From Pseudohalocynthiibacter aestuariivivens (GTDB lineage Bacteria; Pseudomonadota; Alphaproteobacteria; Rhodobacterales; Rhodobacteraceae), in assembly GCF_011040495.1 (NCBI RefSeq), contig NZ_CP049037.1:3658001-3722000 (forward strand): a stretch of 64,000 nucleotides of DNA, given 5' to 3'. Below are positions 28,009 to 36,533 of this stretch, one piece after another (the first letter of the stretch is position 1; each line of letters starts with the position of its first letter). A program made the translations under genes and the position numbers. The notes below the pieces were generated by a model. It ran no database searches. It was not told where the DNA came from and worked only from the letters and a program-made list of their open reading frames with translations.

Positions 28009-28520
28009 TTGTCTCGCCCTCGTTCTGCGCAATGATGGCGCGCTACAATATGTGGCAGAACGCGTCGCTTGTGACAGCGGCGGATCAGCTGGACGAGGGC
28101 GCACGCGTTGCGGATCGTGGCGCATTCTTTGGGTCGATCATGGGAACATTCAGCCATCTGCTCTGGGCGGATACGATCTGGATGTCGCGCTTCGATGGCT
28201 GGGATGCACCCGTGGGCGGTATTCCGGGCAGTGCCGCGCTGCACCCTGACTGGACTGCGTTCAAATCCACACGCGCACGCGCCGACCGCCGGATACTCGG
28301 TTGGGCCGACCGGTTGGATACCGACGATCTGGAGGGGGAACTCAGCTGGCATTCCGGCGCATTAGGGCGTGATGTGTCCCGACCCTATGCGATGTGCATC
28401 GCGCATTTCTTTAACCACCAAACCCACCACCGCGGGCAGATACACGCCATGCTCACCGCTGCGGGCGCGGGCCCCGGCGATACAGATCTGTTCGTCATGC
28501 CAGAGGATATCGGATTTTGA
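28005..28520 (+). CDS. DinB-family (DinB/YfiT-like putative metalloenzyme) protein
   Basis: 171 residues. The four-helix DinB fold is indicated by the metal triad: His51 in Thr-Phe-Ser-His, then His138 and His142 in Phe-Asn-His-Gln-Thr-His-His. Several DinB relatives are thiol-dependent transferases that use small thiols. Here it is ATGA-coupled to DUF1326 and TTGA-coupled to dmdA, so it belongs to the DMSP unit. A role in handling sulfur or acrylate-type intermediates is speculation. Confidence 0.8.
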   Translation: MIVSPSFCAMMARYNMWQNASLVTAADQLDEGARVADRGAFFGSIMGTFSHLLWADTIWMSRFDGWDAPVGGIPGSAALHPDWTAFKSTRARADRRILGWADRLDTDDLEGELSWHSGALGRDVSRPYAMCIAHFFNHQTHHRGQIHAMLTAAGAGPGDTDLFVMPEDIGF

Positions 28521-29626
28521 TCACACCACTCCTGTCCCCCTCACGCCGGTTGCGGCGTACCCCCTTTGCCGCCGGTGTCGAGGCCGAAGGGGTCAAAGCC
28601 TATACGGTTTACAATCGCATGCTGCTGCCGACTGTGTTCGAGAGCGTTCAAGCCGATTATCGCCACTTGAAAGAGCATGTGCAGGTCTGGGATGTCTCTT
28701 GCGAGCGACAAGTGGAATTGCGCGGCCCGGACGCCGCGCGACTGATGCAGATGCTGACGCCGCGCGACCTGCGCGGGATGACTGCCGGGCAGTGCTACTA
28801 CGTGCCCATCGTGGATGAAACCGGCGGCATGCTGAACGATCCGGTGGCGGTCAAGCTGTCCGAGGACCGCTGGTGGATTTCGATCGCCGACAGTGACCTG
28901 CTGCTCTGGGTCAAGGGGATCGCAAACGGCTATCGCCTCGATGTGCTGGTGGATGAACCCGACGTGTCGCCGCTGGGTGTACAGGGACCCAAGGCAGATG
29001 AACTGATGGCCCGCGTCTTTGGCGATGCCGTGCGCGACGTGCGGTTCTTTCGCTACGGGATGTTTGATTTTCAGGGTCGCAGTATGGTGGTGGCGCGCTC
29101 GGGCTACTCCAAACAGGGCGGATTCGAGATCTATGTCGAGGGCGGCGATATCGGTATGCCGTTGTGGGACGCACTGTTTGAGGCCGGGCGTGACCTGAAT
29201 GTGCGGGCCGGGTGCCCGAACCTGATCGAGCGGATCGAAAGTGGCCTGTTGAGCTATGGCAATGACATGACGATGGCCAACACCCCACATGAATGCGGGC
29301 TGGGCCGGTTCTGTAACACCCATACGGCGATTGGATGCATCGGCCGTGATGCGCTGCTGCGTGTGGCCAAGGAAGGTCCGGTACAACAAATCCGTGCCAT
29401 CGAGATTGCAGGCGATGCGGTGCCCGGTTGCGACCGACCCTGGCCGCTATATGCAGGCGACGTGCGCGTTGGGCAGATCACCTCGGCGGCGTGGTCGCCC
29501 GATTTTGACACCAACGTGGCCATCGGAATGGTGCGGATGACCCATTGGGACGCAGGGGCCGAATTGCGCGTCGATGTACTGGGCGCGGATCGCGCGGCAC
29601 GGGTCCGCGAAACGTTCTGGGCCTGA
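28517..29626 (+). CDS. dmdA: Dimethylsulfoniopropionate demethylase DmdA
   Basis: 369 residues from TTG 28517, overlapping the DinB stop. The protein belongs to the glycine-cleavage T/aminomethyltransferase fold. Its sequence follows Ruegeria-type DmdA as I recall it: Pro-Ser-Arg-Arg-x-Arg-Arg-Thr-Pro-Phe, Tyr-Thr-Val-Tyr-Asn, His-Val-Gln-Val-Trp-Asp-Val, Gly-Phe-Glu-Ile-Tyr-Val-Glu-Gly, and Gly-Leu-Leu-Ser-Tyr-Gly-Asn-Asp-Met. It transfers a methyl group from DMSP to tetrahydrofolate, giving methylmercaptopropionate. The downstream acuI strongly supports the call. GcvT or another DmdA-like paralogue is the alternative. Confidence 0.88.
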   Translation: MITPLLSPSRRLRRTPFAAGVEAEGVKAYTVYNRMLLPTVFESVQADYRHLKEHVQVWDVSCERQVELRGPDAARLMQMLTPRDLRGMTAGQCYYVPIVDETGGMLNDPVAVKLSEDRWWISIADSDLLLWVKGIANGYRLDVLVDEPDVSPLGVQGPKADELMARVFGDAVRDVRFFRYGMFDFQGRSMVVARSGYSKQGGFEIYVEGGDIGMPLWDALFEAGRDLNVRAGCPNLIERIESGLLSYGNDMTMANTPHECGLGRFCNTHTAIGCIGRDALLRVAKEGPVQQIRAIEIAGDAVPGCDRPWPLYAGDVRVGQITSAAWSPDFDTNVAIGMVRMTHWDAGAELRVDVLGADRAARVRETFWA

Positions 29627-29695
29627 GCGCCGCGGGTGCGCGTGCCGCATCGGATATTTTTGGAACATTGAAAGACACTGAAAGAGGAGAACGGC

Positions 29696-30682
29696 ATGTT
29701 CAACGCATTGGTTGTTGAAAAGAACGAAGAGACCGGCAAGACAAGCGCCGCCGTGCAGCAGATTTCCGAAGACGCGCTGCCAGACGGAGAGGTGACTGTC
29801 GCGGTCGAATACTCGACTGTGAACTACAAGGACGGGCTGTGCATCGGGCCGGGCGGCGGGCTGGTACGCAAATACCCGCATGTGCCCGGTATTGATTTCT
29901 CCGGCACGGTCGAGACGTCCTCGGATGACCGGTATCAGCCCGGCGACAAGGTTGTGCTAACCGGCTGGCGCGTGGGAGAGGCACATTGGGGCGGGTATTC
30001 GCAAAAGGCGCGGGTCACGGCCGATTGGCTGGTGCCATTGCCCGACGGGATTGATGCGCGTCAGGCGATGGCGGTGGGCACGGCGGGGTTTACCGCAATG
30101 CTGGCTGTCATGGCGCTGGAGGATCACGGAATCAAGGATGGTCCGGTGTTGGTCACCGGGGCGGCAGGCGGTGTTGGTTCGGTCGCAACCGCCATTCTGG
30201 CGGGGCTGGGCCATGAGGTGGCCGCCGTCACCGGACGCCCCGAAACCGGTGATTACCTCCGGGGGCTGGGTGCGACGCAGATCGTCGCGCGCGACGAGAT
30301 CAACGAAACGGTTAAACGTCCGCTGGAGGCCGAAACTTGGGGTGGGTGTGTTGATGCGGTCGGCAGCGCCATGTTGGCGCGTTTGCTGGGGCAGATGAAA
30401 TACGGCGCTTCTGTCGCGGCTGTCGGTCTTGCCGGTGGGGCTGACCTGCCGGGCACGGTGATTCCGTTCCTGCTGCGCGGTGTAAATCTGCTGGGGATCG
30501 ACAGTGTCATGCAGCCCTATGACAACCGGTTGCGCGCGTGGAAGCGGATTGCCAGCGATCTGCCGATGGACAAGCTGGAAGCGATGGTCCAACCCGCAAC
30601 GCTGAGCGAGTTGCCCGGACTGGGCCGAGATATCCTCAAAGGTCAGGTCAAAGGCCGCGTGGTCGTCGACGTTAACGCCTGA
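29696..30682 (+). CDS. acuI: Acrylyl-CoA reductase AcuI (MDR superfamily)
   Basis: 328 residues. Quinone-oxidoreductase-like fold without structural zinc: Asn-Tyr-Lys-Asp-Gly near residue 42, Gly-Ile-Asp-Phe-Ser-Gly, and the NADPH loop Thr-Gly-Ala-Ala-Gly-Gly-Val-Gly-Ser-Val-Ala. AcuI reduces toxic acryloyl-CoA to propionyl-CoA and is routinely linked to DMSP genes. A strong GAGGAGA ribosome site precedes ATG 29696; the 69-bp gap after dmdA may tune its level. A clear terminator follows at 30706. Confidence 0.9.
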   Translation: MFNALVVEKNEETGKTSAAVQQISEDALPDGEVTVAVEYSTVNYKDGLCIGPGGGLVRKYPHVPGIDFSGTVETSSDDRYQPGDKVVLTGWRVGEAHWGGYSQKARVTADWLVPLPDGIDARQAMAVGTAGFTAMLAVMALEDHGIKDGPVLVTGAAGGVGSVATAILAGLGHEVAAVTGRPETGDYLRGLGATQIVARDEINETVKRPLEAETWGGCVDAVGSAMLARLLGQMKYGASVAAVGLAGGADLPGTVIPFLLRGVNLLGIDSVMQPYDNRLRAWKRIASDLPMDKLEAMVQPATLSELPGLGRDILKGQVKGRVVVDVNA

Positions 30683-30705
30683 TTCTGCCGGATCAGGGCG
30701 GGTAG

Positions 30706-30736
30706 GGGCCTCGGCGCGCGTCGCCGGGGCCCTTTT
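30706..30736 (+). terminator. Intrinsic terminator after acuI
   Basis: GGGCCTCGGCG, loop CGCGT, CGCCGGGGCCC, then TTTT. Eleven pairs with one G-U. It ends the DMSP operon 24 bases after the acuI stop. Confidence 0.92.
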
Positions 30737-31312
30737 CCATTCATTTTCGGGAAATCATGGGAACGGCGTGGCTGAGAGGGGAATCCAAGCCTTCACAGCA
30801 GGCTGTCGTGTCGCGACTCGTCCGATTCGGGGCGATTCACAGCGGGATTACGGTGGTAGATCGGGTGATTTTCTGCGCATAGAGGCGCGCGCAGAACCAT
30901 CATCGGACGCCAAAATGCAAAAAAGATCGAAAAATTCGGAAAAATCTGGCAGGTTTTTGGGGTTTTCGTCGATCACTACATCTTGTGTTTCCGCGTCTGG
31001 ATTGCGCTAGGTTCTGCGTAAATCCGGTTTCAGAGCCCCACAGCATCTTGTTTTTCTGAACCTTCCAAAACAATATCCAGTAGGTTTTGGGTAAGTTTTC
31101 CATTGATTTCCATGAAGTACCATGGCAATCATGTTTACACGATGAGGACGGGAACAAGGGGCACCAAACGACCCCGAATAAAACAACCCAAGTCAGGTTT
31201 CATACAGGCACTTCCGCTTCATCATGACGAAGAGATCCGGCGCGCGAGCGAGCAGACATCCCCCCAGGTGGCGCGCGCAGTCGGACACCCCGCTAGAGCG
31301 GGACGAGGGCGG

Positions 31313-31342
31313 CGGGTTGATCAGTGGCAGCAGATCAACCCG
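31313..31342 (+). repeat. Perfect hairpin in the mraZ leader
   Basis: CGGGTTGATC at 31313-31322 and GATCAACCCG at 31333-31342 with a 10-base loop. Ten perfect pairs, no T tract directly after. It sits just before the CtrA-type motif and 52 bases before mraZ, so it may be an RNA structure in the leader or a protein site. Confidence 0.6.
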
Positions 31343-31353
31343 TCGTTTCGTGT

Positions 31354-31369
31354 TTAAGGGGTCATTAAC
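31354..31369. promoter_or_regulatory. CtrA-type binding site upstream of mraZ
   Basis: TTAA-GGGGTCA-TTAAC: a full match to the TTAA-N7-TTAA(C) consensus of the alphaproteobacterial cell-cycle regulator CtrA. It ends 24 bases before the mraZ GTG. The site could occlude or activate the dcw promoter; binding is inferred from the motif alone. Confidence 0.6.
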
Positions 31370-31393
31370 GGGGGGAGAGAGGCGAACGGGACA

Positions 31394-31897
31394 GTGGTTC
31401 TCAGCTTCAGAGGCGAGTTCAACCAGAAGGTTGACGGTAAGGGTCGGATGTCGATCCCTGCCGATTTTCGCGCTGTGCTGGCGGATGGCGACCCAAAATG
31501 CCCCGAGGCCGCGCTGCCCCGTTTGGTGGTACTGCATGGCCCGCACCTGAAAAATTGCCTTCACGCCTATACCATAGATGCCATGGCTGAAATCGAGGCC
31601 GGTATCCGCAAACTGCCGCGCGGCTCGGTCGAGCGCAAGCGCGCCAGCCGCATGATCTTGGGCAAATCGTGGAGCACCGAAGTGGACAAGGACGGGCGGA
31701 TCGTACTGCCGCAGCGTCTGCGTCAACAGATCGGCCTGGAAGGCGAGGCTGTCATGGCCGCTATGGGCGAATACTTCGAGATATGGAATGCGCAGACCTA
31801 TGATGTGGTCGAGGCGGCAGAGACCGAGGAATGGCTGGACGATCAGCCGGACGATTTCGATCCGCTGACACTCATCCCCCTGCCGTCAGAGGGCTGA
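31394..31897 (+). CDS. mraZ: Transcriptional regulator MraZ
   Basis: 167 residues from GTG 31394, with GAGAGGCGA upstream. Two SpoVT/AbrB-like halves are visible: Phe-Arg-Gly-Glu-Phe...Val-Asp-Gly-Lys-Gly-Arg-Met-Ser-Ile-Pro near the start and Val-Asp-Lys-Asp-Gly-Arg-Ile-Val-Leu-Pro in the second half. MraZ is a ring-forming DNA-binding protein that represses its own dcw operon in other bacteria. I did not find clear tandem TGGG boxes upstream. rsmH starts 3 bases after the stop. Confidence 0.93.
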   Translation: MVLSFRGEFNQKVDGKGRMSIPADFRAVLADGDPKCPEAALPRLVVLHGPHLKNCLHAYTIDAMAEIEAGIRKLPRGSVERKRASRMILGKSWSTEVDKDGRIVLPQRLRQQIGLEGEAVMAAMGEYFEIWNAQTYDVVEAAETEEWLDDQPDDFDPLTLIPLPSEG

Positions 31898-31900
31898 CCG

Positions 31901-32881
31901 ATGGGGAGCGACGCCGCAAACAGCCCCCACGTTCCGGTTCTCATCACCCCGCTGATCGCCGCCTGCGCACCAATAGCCGGACATTGGATCGACGGCACGC
32001 TGGGGGCGGGGGGCTATGCGCGTGCCCTGCTGGACGCGGGTGCCGATCAGGTAACGGGGGTGGACCGCGATCCGATGGCAATCGAGATGGCCGCCGAATG
32101 GGCGGACGCTTACGGCGCGCGGATGACGGTTGTTCAGGCGCAGTTTTCGCAGATGGATCACGTCGCGGACGCCGCCGATGGGGTCGTGCTGGATCTGGGC
32201 GTGTCGTCCATGCAGCTTGATCAGGCGCGGCGCGGGTTTTCGTTCATGCGCGACGGGCCGCTCGATATGCGAATGAGCCAGTCTGGCCTGACGGCGGCTG
32301 ATCTGGTCAATTCCGTGGACGAGGGCGAATTGGCCGATATCCTCTTTCTCTACGGCGAGGAACGCGCCAGCCGCCGCATCGCCCGTGCCATTGTGCGCAA
32401 GCGCGCCGAGGTGCCGATCGTCAGCACATTGCAACTGGCCGAGATCATCGAGGGATGCTTGCCGCGTGCCAAACCGGGACAGGCGCATCCGGCGACGCGC
32501 AGCTTTCAGGCGATCCGCATCGCGGTAAACGATGAGTATGGCGAGCTGATCGGAGGGCTGGAAGCCGCCGAGCGTGTCTTGTGCCCCGGCGGGCATCTGG
32601 CAGTCGTCACCTTTCATTCGATCGAGGATCGCATGGTCAAACGGTTCTTTCAGTCGCGCGCAGGCGGCGGCGGCGGCAGTCGTCACGCGCCCGAGCTAGA
32701 GAGTTTCGCACCGCAATTCATCCAAGCCAGTCGCAAGGCCATCTCCGCAGACGAGGCTGAATTGGCCAGCAACCCGCGCGCGCGTTCGGCCCGGCTGCGG
32801 GTGGGAATGCGCACCGATGCGCCACCGGGTGTCACCGACCGCAAGGCGCTGGGTATGCCGCTGCTGAAAGGGGACTACTGA
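31901..32881 (+). CDS. rsmH: 16S rRNA (cytosine1402-N4)-methyltransferase RsmH
   Basis: 326 residues. Starts with His-Val-Pro-Val-Leu, followed by the SAM loop Asp-Gly-Thr-Leu-Gly-Ala-Gly-Gly-Tyr and [27 protein letters not shown] is close to invariant in the family. It methylates N4 of C1402 in the ribosomal P site. Stop overlaps the ftsL start by one base. Confidence 0.96.
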   Translation: MGSDAANSPHVPVLITPLIAACAPIAGHWIDGTLGAGGYARALLDAGADQVTGVDRDPMAIEMAAEWADAYGARMTVVQAQFSQMDHVADAADGVVLDLGVSSMQLDQARRGFSFMRDGPLDMRMSQSGLTAADLVNSVDEGELADILFLYGEERASRRIARAIVRKRAEVPIVSTLQLAEIIEGCLPRAKPGQAHPATRSFQAIRIAVNDEYGELIGGLEAAERVLCPGGHLAVVTFHSIEDRMVKRFFQSRAGGGGGSRHAPELESFAPQFIQASRKAISADEAELASNPRARSARLRVGMRTDAPPGVTDRKALGMPLLKGDY

Positions 32882-33228
32882 TGCGCAGTTTGTTCTATGT
32901 TCTCAGTGCTATGGCGGTGATCGGTCTGGCCTATTGGGCCTACCATGAAAACTATCGCACTCAGGACGCCCATGCACAGGCCGAAGCACTGGAAGACCAG
33001 ATTGCGATAGCCCGGCAACGCTTGCGCGTGCTCAACGCTGAATGGGCCTATCTCAACCGTCCCAGCCGTCTGCGCGAACTTGCCGATATAAATTTCGAGC
33101 GGCTCGGCCTGATGCCGTTGCAGCCCTACCAGTTCGGGCGGATTGATCAGGTGGCGTTTCCGCCGGCTGAACTGCCGTTGGTTTTTGACAAGTCAATCGA
33201 CGTTTCCGATCAGGAGCAGATCCAATGA
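32881..33228 (+). CDS. ftsL: Cell division protein FtsL
   Basis: 115 residues. A single N-terminal membrane segment (about residues 3-20) is followed by a heptad-like coiled coil (residues 28-55) and a Pro-rich tail. Sequence conservation in FtsL is low, so the call rests on size, topology and position between rsmH and ftsI. It forms the FtsQLB complex that activates FtsWI. Overlaps rsmH and ftsI. Confidence 0.85.
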   Translation: MRSLFYVLSAMAVIGLAYWAYHENYRTQDAHAQAEALEDQIAIARQRLRVLNAEWAYLNRPSRLRELADINFERLGLMPLQPYQFGRIDQVAFPPAELPLVFDKSIDVSDQEQIQ

Positions 33229-35015
33229 TCCGCACCCCGCTTCGCCCGCTCGCCCGTATTCTGTCCGCCCGTGACAAGGGTGAAAACCCCGACGCCATCG
33301 AGCGCGAGAATATCCGCCTGCGTCACGAACAGATGCGGGACCGATCGCGCCGCCGTGCCGAAAGCAGATTGCTGATGCTGGGGGCAATGTTCTTCTGCGC
33401 CTTTGCCTTGATTGGCGGGCGTATGGGCCTTTTGGCCCAGTCAGAGCCGTCCGAGCCGCGCGCCAGCGCCGCAGGCATCGACATTCTGGCGCAGCGGGCT
33501 GACATCGTGGACCGCCATGGGCGTATCCTTGCGACCAATTTTGACACGCACAGCCTGTATGCCCAGCCACAACAGATGATCGAGCCAGAGCGCGCCGCGC
33601 AAAAGCTGGTCGAAATCTTTCCCGATCTGGATCAGGCGCGTCTGCTAAAGGACTTTACTGGGAAACGTAAATTCCTGTGGATAAAGAAAAAAATCAGCCC
33701 CGAACAGCAACAGCTTGTGCATGATATTGGTGAGCCGGGTTTGCTGTTTGGCCCGCGTGAAATGCGGCTATACCCCAATGGAAATCTGGCCGCGCATGTG
33801 CTGGGCGGCGCGGGTTTTGGCCGCGAGGGCGTACATGCCGCCGAGGTGATCGGCGTCGCCGGGATCGAAAAGTTTTTCGATGAACGTCTGCGCGATCCGG
33901 CTTATGGGGGTCGCCCTCTGGAACTGTCACTCGACCTGACCGTACAGGCGGCAACAGAACGTGTGCTTTATGGCGGCATGAGCATAATGAACGCCAAAGG
34001 TGCCGCAGCGGTGCTGATGGATGCGCATACCGGCGAAGTCATCGCCATTGCCTCGCTGCCTGATTTTGATCCCAACGACCGCCCCCGCCCTCTGACCAAA
34101 GGCGATGCAGGCGACAGCCCGCTCTTTAACCGCGCGGTGCAGGGCGTCTACGAGCTGGGATCGACCTTCAAGATTTTTGCCGTGGCGCAGGCTCTCGAAC
34201 TGGGGCTGGTCAACGAAAACACCATTATCGACACTGCAGGCCCGATGAGGGTCGGTGGCTTTCCCATCGGGGAATTCAACAACAAGAATTATGGCAAACT
34301 CAGCGCGTCCGATGTCATCGTCAAAAGCTCGAACCGGGGGACCGGTCGCATTGCGCTTCAGATTGGGCCAAAGCGACAGCAGGAGTTTCTGAAATCTCTG
34401 GGTTTTTTTGAACCCACCCCGCTGGAAATCATCGAGGCCGGAGGCGGCAAACCGCTACTGCCACAGCGTTGGACAGACCTATCCACGGTCACCATCTCCT
34501 ATGGGCACGGGTTGTCCTCCAGTCCGCTCCATCTGGCGGCAGGATATGCGGCCATCGCCAATGGCGGGCGCATGATTCAGCCGACGCTGATCCGTCGCGA
34601 CGCACCACAGGCGGGGACGCGGGTGATGTCAGAAAATACCGCTGCCGCCGCGCGCCGTATGCTGCGCAACGTTGTGGCATCGCCGTCTGGTACAGCCAGC
34701 CTTGGCGAAGTGCCCGGCTATGCCGTCGGCGGCAAGACTGGCACGGCGGACAAGCCCCGACCGCGCGGTGGGTATTATGAGGACAAGGTTATCGCGACCT
34801 TTGCCTCGATCTTTCCGGCGCACGACCCGCGCTATGTGCTGATCGTCACGCTGGACGAGCCGGTAGAGACGTCGGGCAGCAAGCCGCGCCGCACTGCGGG
34901 CTGGACCGCTGTGCCGGTGGCCGCCGAAATCATCACGCGCGTAGCGCCGCTGCTGGGCCTTCGGCCCACGATTGAACCCGCGCCGCTGACTGGTATAACG
35001 CTGACATCGAATTAG
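33225..35015 (+). CDS. ftsI: Septal peptidoglycan transpeptidase FtsI (PBP3)
   Basis: 596 residues. A cytoplasmic tail and one membrane segment (about residues 47-68) precede a pedestal domain and the transpeptidase domain. Catalytic motifs are Ser313-Thr-Phe-Lys316, Ser368-Ser-Asn370 and Lys504-Thr-Gly. It cross-links septal peptidoglycan with FtsW. ATGA overlap with ftsL; murE follows after 18 bases. Confidence 0.96.
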   Translation: MIRTPLRPLARILSARDKGENPDAIERENIRLRHEQMRDRSRRRAESRLLMLGAMFFCAFALIGGRMGLLAQSEPSEPRASAAGIDILAQRADIVDRHGRILATNFDTHSLYAQPQQMIEPERAAQKLVEIFPDLDQARLLKDFTGKRKFLWIKKKISPEQQQLVHDIGEPGLLFGPREMRLYPNGNLAAHVLGGAGFGREGVHAAEVIGVAGIEKFFDERLRDPAYGGRPLELSLDLTVQAATERVLYGGMSIMNAKGAAAVLMDAHTGEVIAIASLPDFDPNDRPRPLTKGDAGDSPLFNRAVQGVYELGSTFKIFAVAQALELGLVNENTIIDTAGPMRVGGFPIGEFNNKNYGKLSASDVIVKSSNRGTGRIALQIGPKRQQEFLKSLGFFEPTPLEIIEAGGGKPLLPQRWTDLSTVTISYGHGLSSSPLHLAAGYAAIANGGRMIQPTLIRRDAPQAGTRVMSENTAAAARRMLRNVVASPSGTASLGEVPGYAVGGKTGTADKPRPRGGYYEDKVIATFASIFPAHDPRYVLIVTLDEPVETSGSKPRRTAGWTAVPVAAEIITRVAPLLGLRPTIEPAPLTGITLTSN

Positions 35016-35033
35016 ACCTGAGGTGGCGGGCAG

Positions 35034-36533
35034 ATGTCGGCAGGACAAGATAAATCACTGGCGGAACTGGGGCTGACCGCTCAGGGTGGCACCGGGGCCG
35101 GAGCGCAGGTGCGCATCACCGGTCTTGCCGTCGACAGCCGACAGGTCCGTGACGGCACGCTCTTTGCCGCATTGCCTGGCACACGGGTGCATGGTGGCGA
35201 ATTTATCCAATATGCGTTGCGGCAGGGGGCCTCTGCGGTTCTGACTGATGCCGAGGGCGCGCGCATCGCCGCCGATGAACTGGCGGCCAGCGATGCGGCA
35301 TTGGTCATCGCACAGGATCCGCGCCAAACGCTGGCCTATGCCGCTGCCTTGTGGTTTGGGCTTCAGCCCGAGGTGATGGTGGCCGTGACCGGCACCAACG
35401 GCAAAACATCCGTGGCCAGCTTCACCCGTCAGATCTGGTCTGAGCTGGGCCATGCGGCGATCAATCTGGGCACCACCGGCGTTGAGGGCGATTATACCGC
35501 ACCACTGGCGCACACCACGCCAGAGCCGATTACCCTGCACCGAGTACTGGCAGAAGCCGCCCGCGCTGGCGTAGACCACGCGGCGATGGAAGCCTCCAGT
35601 CACGGGCTGGAACAGCGCCGGTTGGACGGTGTTCGGCTGGCGGCTGCCGGGTTCACTAATTTCACGCAGGACCATCTGGACTATCACGCGGATTTCGGGG
35701 CCTATTTTAACGCCAAGGCGGGGCTTTTTGACCGGGTATTGCCCGAGGATGGCATCGCCGTGATCAACATTGACGACCCGCGCGGGTCGGACATGGCGCT
35801 CATCGCGCATGATCGCGGTCAGGAAGTGATCACTGTTGGCCGCAACGAGGCAGCAGACCTGTGTTTGCAGGCCCAGCGGTTCGAGGCGACGGGCCAGACC
35901 ATGCGCTTTGCCTGGAATGGGCAGCAGCAGCAATGCACGATGCAGTTGATCGGCGGGTTTCAGGCGGAAAACGTGTTGATGGCGGCTGGATTGGTGATCG
36001 CTGCAGGGGCCGACCCCAAGCGCGTGTTCGAGACATTGCCGCACATGCGCACCGTGCGTGGACGCATGCAGTTGGCTGCCACCCGCGAAAGCGGCGCGGC
36101 GGTTTTTGTCGACTATGCCCACACACCCGGTGCGGTCGAAACGGCCATTCGTGCGTTGCGCCCCCATGTCATGGGCCGCCTGATCGCCATCGTCGGCGCG
36201 GGCGGTGATCGCGACACTGCGAAACGTCCGCTGATGGGGGCTGCGGCGGCGGAAACGGCTGATCTGGTCATCGTCACCGACGACAACCCGCGCAGCGAAG
36301 ACCCCGCCACGATCCGCGCGGCCGTTATGCAGGGATGTCCGGACGCGACCGAAGTCGGCGACCGCGCCGAGGCGATATTGCGGGGCGTTGACGCGCTTGG
36401 GCCCGGCGATGCGCTGCTGGTGCTGGGCAAGGGACATGAGACAGGCCAGACCGTGGGCGACGACGTGTTGCCCTTTGATGATGCCGAACAGGCCAGCGTT
36501 GCCGTGTCGGCGCTGGACGGGGGCATCGCATGA
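35034..36533 (+). CDS. murE: UDP-MurNAc-tripeptide synthetase MurE (meso-DAP adding)
   Basis: 499 residues. ATP loop Gly-Thr-Asn-Gly-Lys-Thr at residues 120-125, and Asp-Asn-Pro-Arg at 417-420, the motif that marks meso-diaminopimelate rather than lysine specificity. It adds the third residue of the stem peptide in the cytoplasm. The start at ATG 35034 follows a GGTGGCGGG ribosome region. Overlaps murF by ATGA. Confidence 0.96.
   Translation: MSAGQDKSLAELGLTAQGGTGAGAQVRITGLAVDSRQVRDGTLFAALPGTRVHGGEFIQYALRQGASAVLTDAEGARIAADELAASDAALVIAQDPRQTLAYAAALWFGLQPEVMVAVTGTNGKTSVASFTRQIWSELGHAAINLGTTGVEGDYTAPLAHTTPEPITLHRVLAEAARAGVDHAAMEASSHGLEQRRLDGVRLAAAGFTNFTQDHLDYHADFGAYFNAKAGLFDRVLPEDGIAVINIDDPRGSDMALIAHDRGQEVITVGRNEAADLCLQAQRFEATGQTMRFAWNGQQQQCTMQLIGGFQAENVLMAAGLVIAAGADPKRVFETLPHMRTVRGRMQLAATRESGAAVFVDYAHTPGAVETAIRALRPHVMGRLIAIVGAGGDRDTAKRPLMGAAAAETADLVIVTDDNPRSEDPATIRAAVMQGCPDATEVGDRAEAILRGVDALGPGDALLVLGKGHETGQTVGDDVLPFDDAEQASVAVSALDGGIA

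Larger units (their letters stand above)
30737..31393 (+). promoter_or_regulatory. Long non-coding upstream region of mraZ
   Basis: 657 bp without a convincing gene on either strand; the open frames here are short and lack ribosome sites. It holds an AT-rich block (about 30915-30976) with GATCGA and CGATC ends that form a loose inverted repeat and match part of the ftsZ upstream region. A perfect hairpin lies at 31313-31342 and a CtrA-type site at 31354-31369. It probably contains the main promoter and a long leader for the proximal dcw operon. I looked for RNase P RNA and tmRNA landmarks and saw none. Confidence 0.5.

Noticed and set aside
30900..31157. 85-residue open frame on the minus strand in the mraZ leader
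   Set aside because: No ribosome site; composition follows the AT-rich leader and no domain is recognisable.
30737..31393. Possible RNase P RNA or tmRNA in the mraZ leader
   Set aside because: The conserved landmark strings of these RNAs were not found on either strand.
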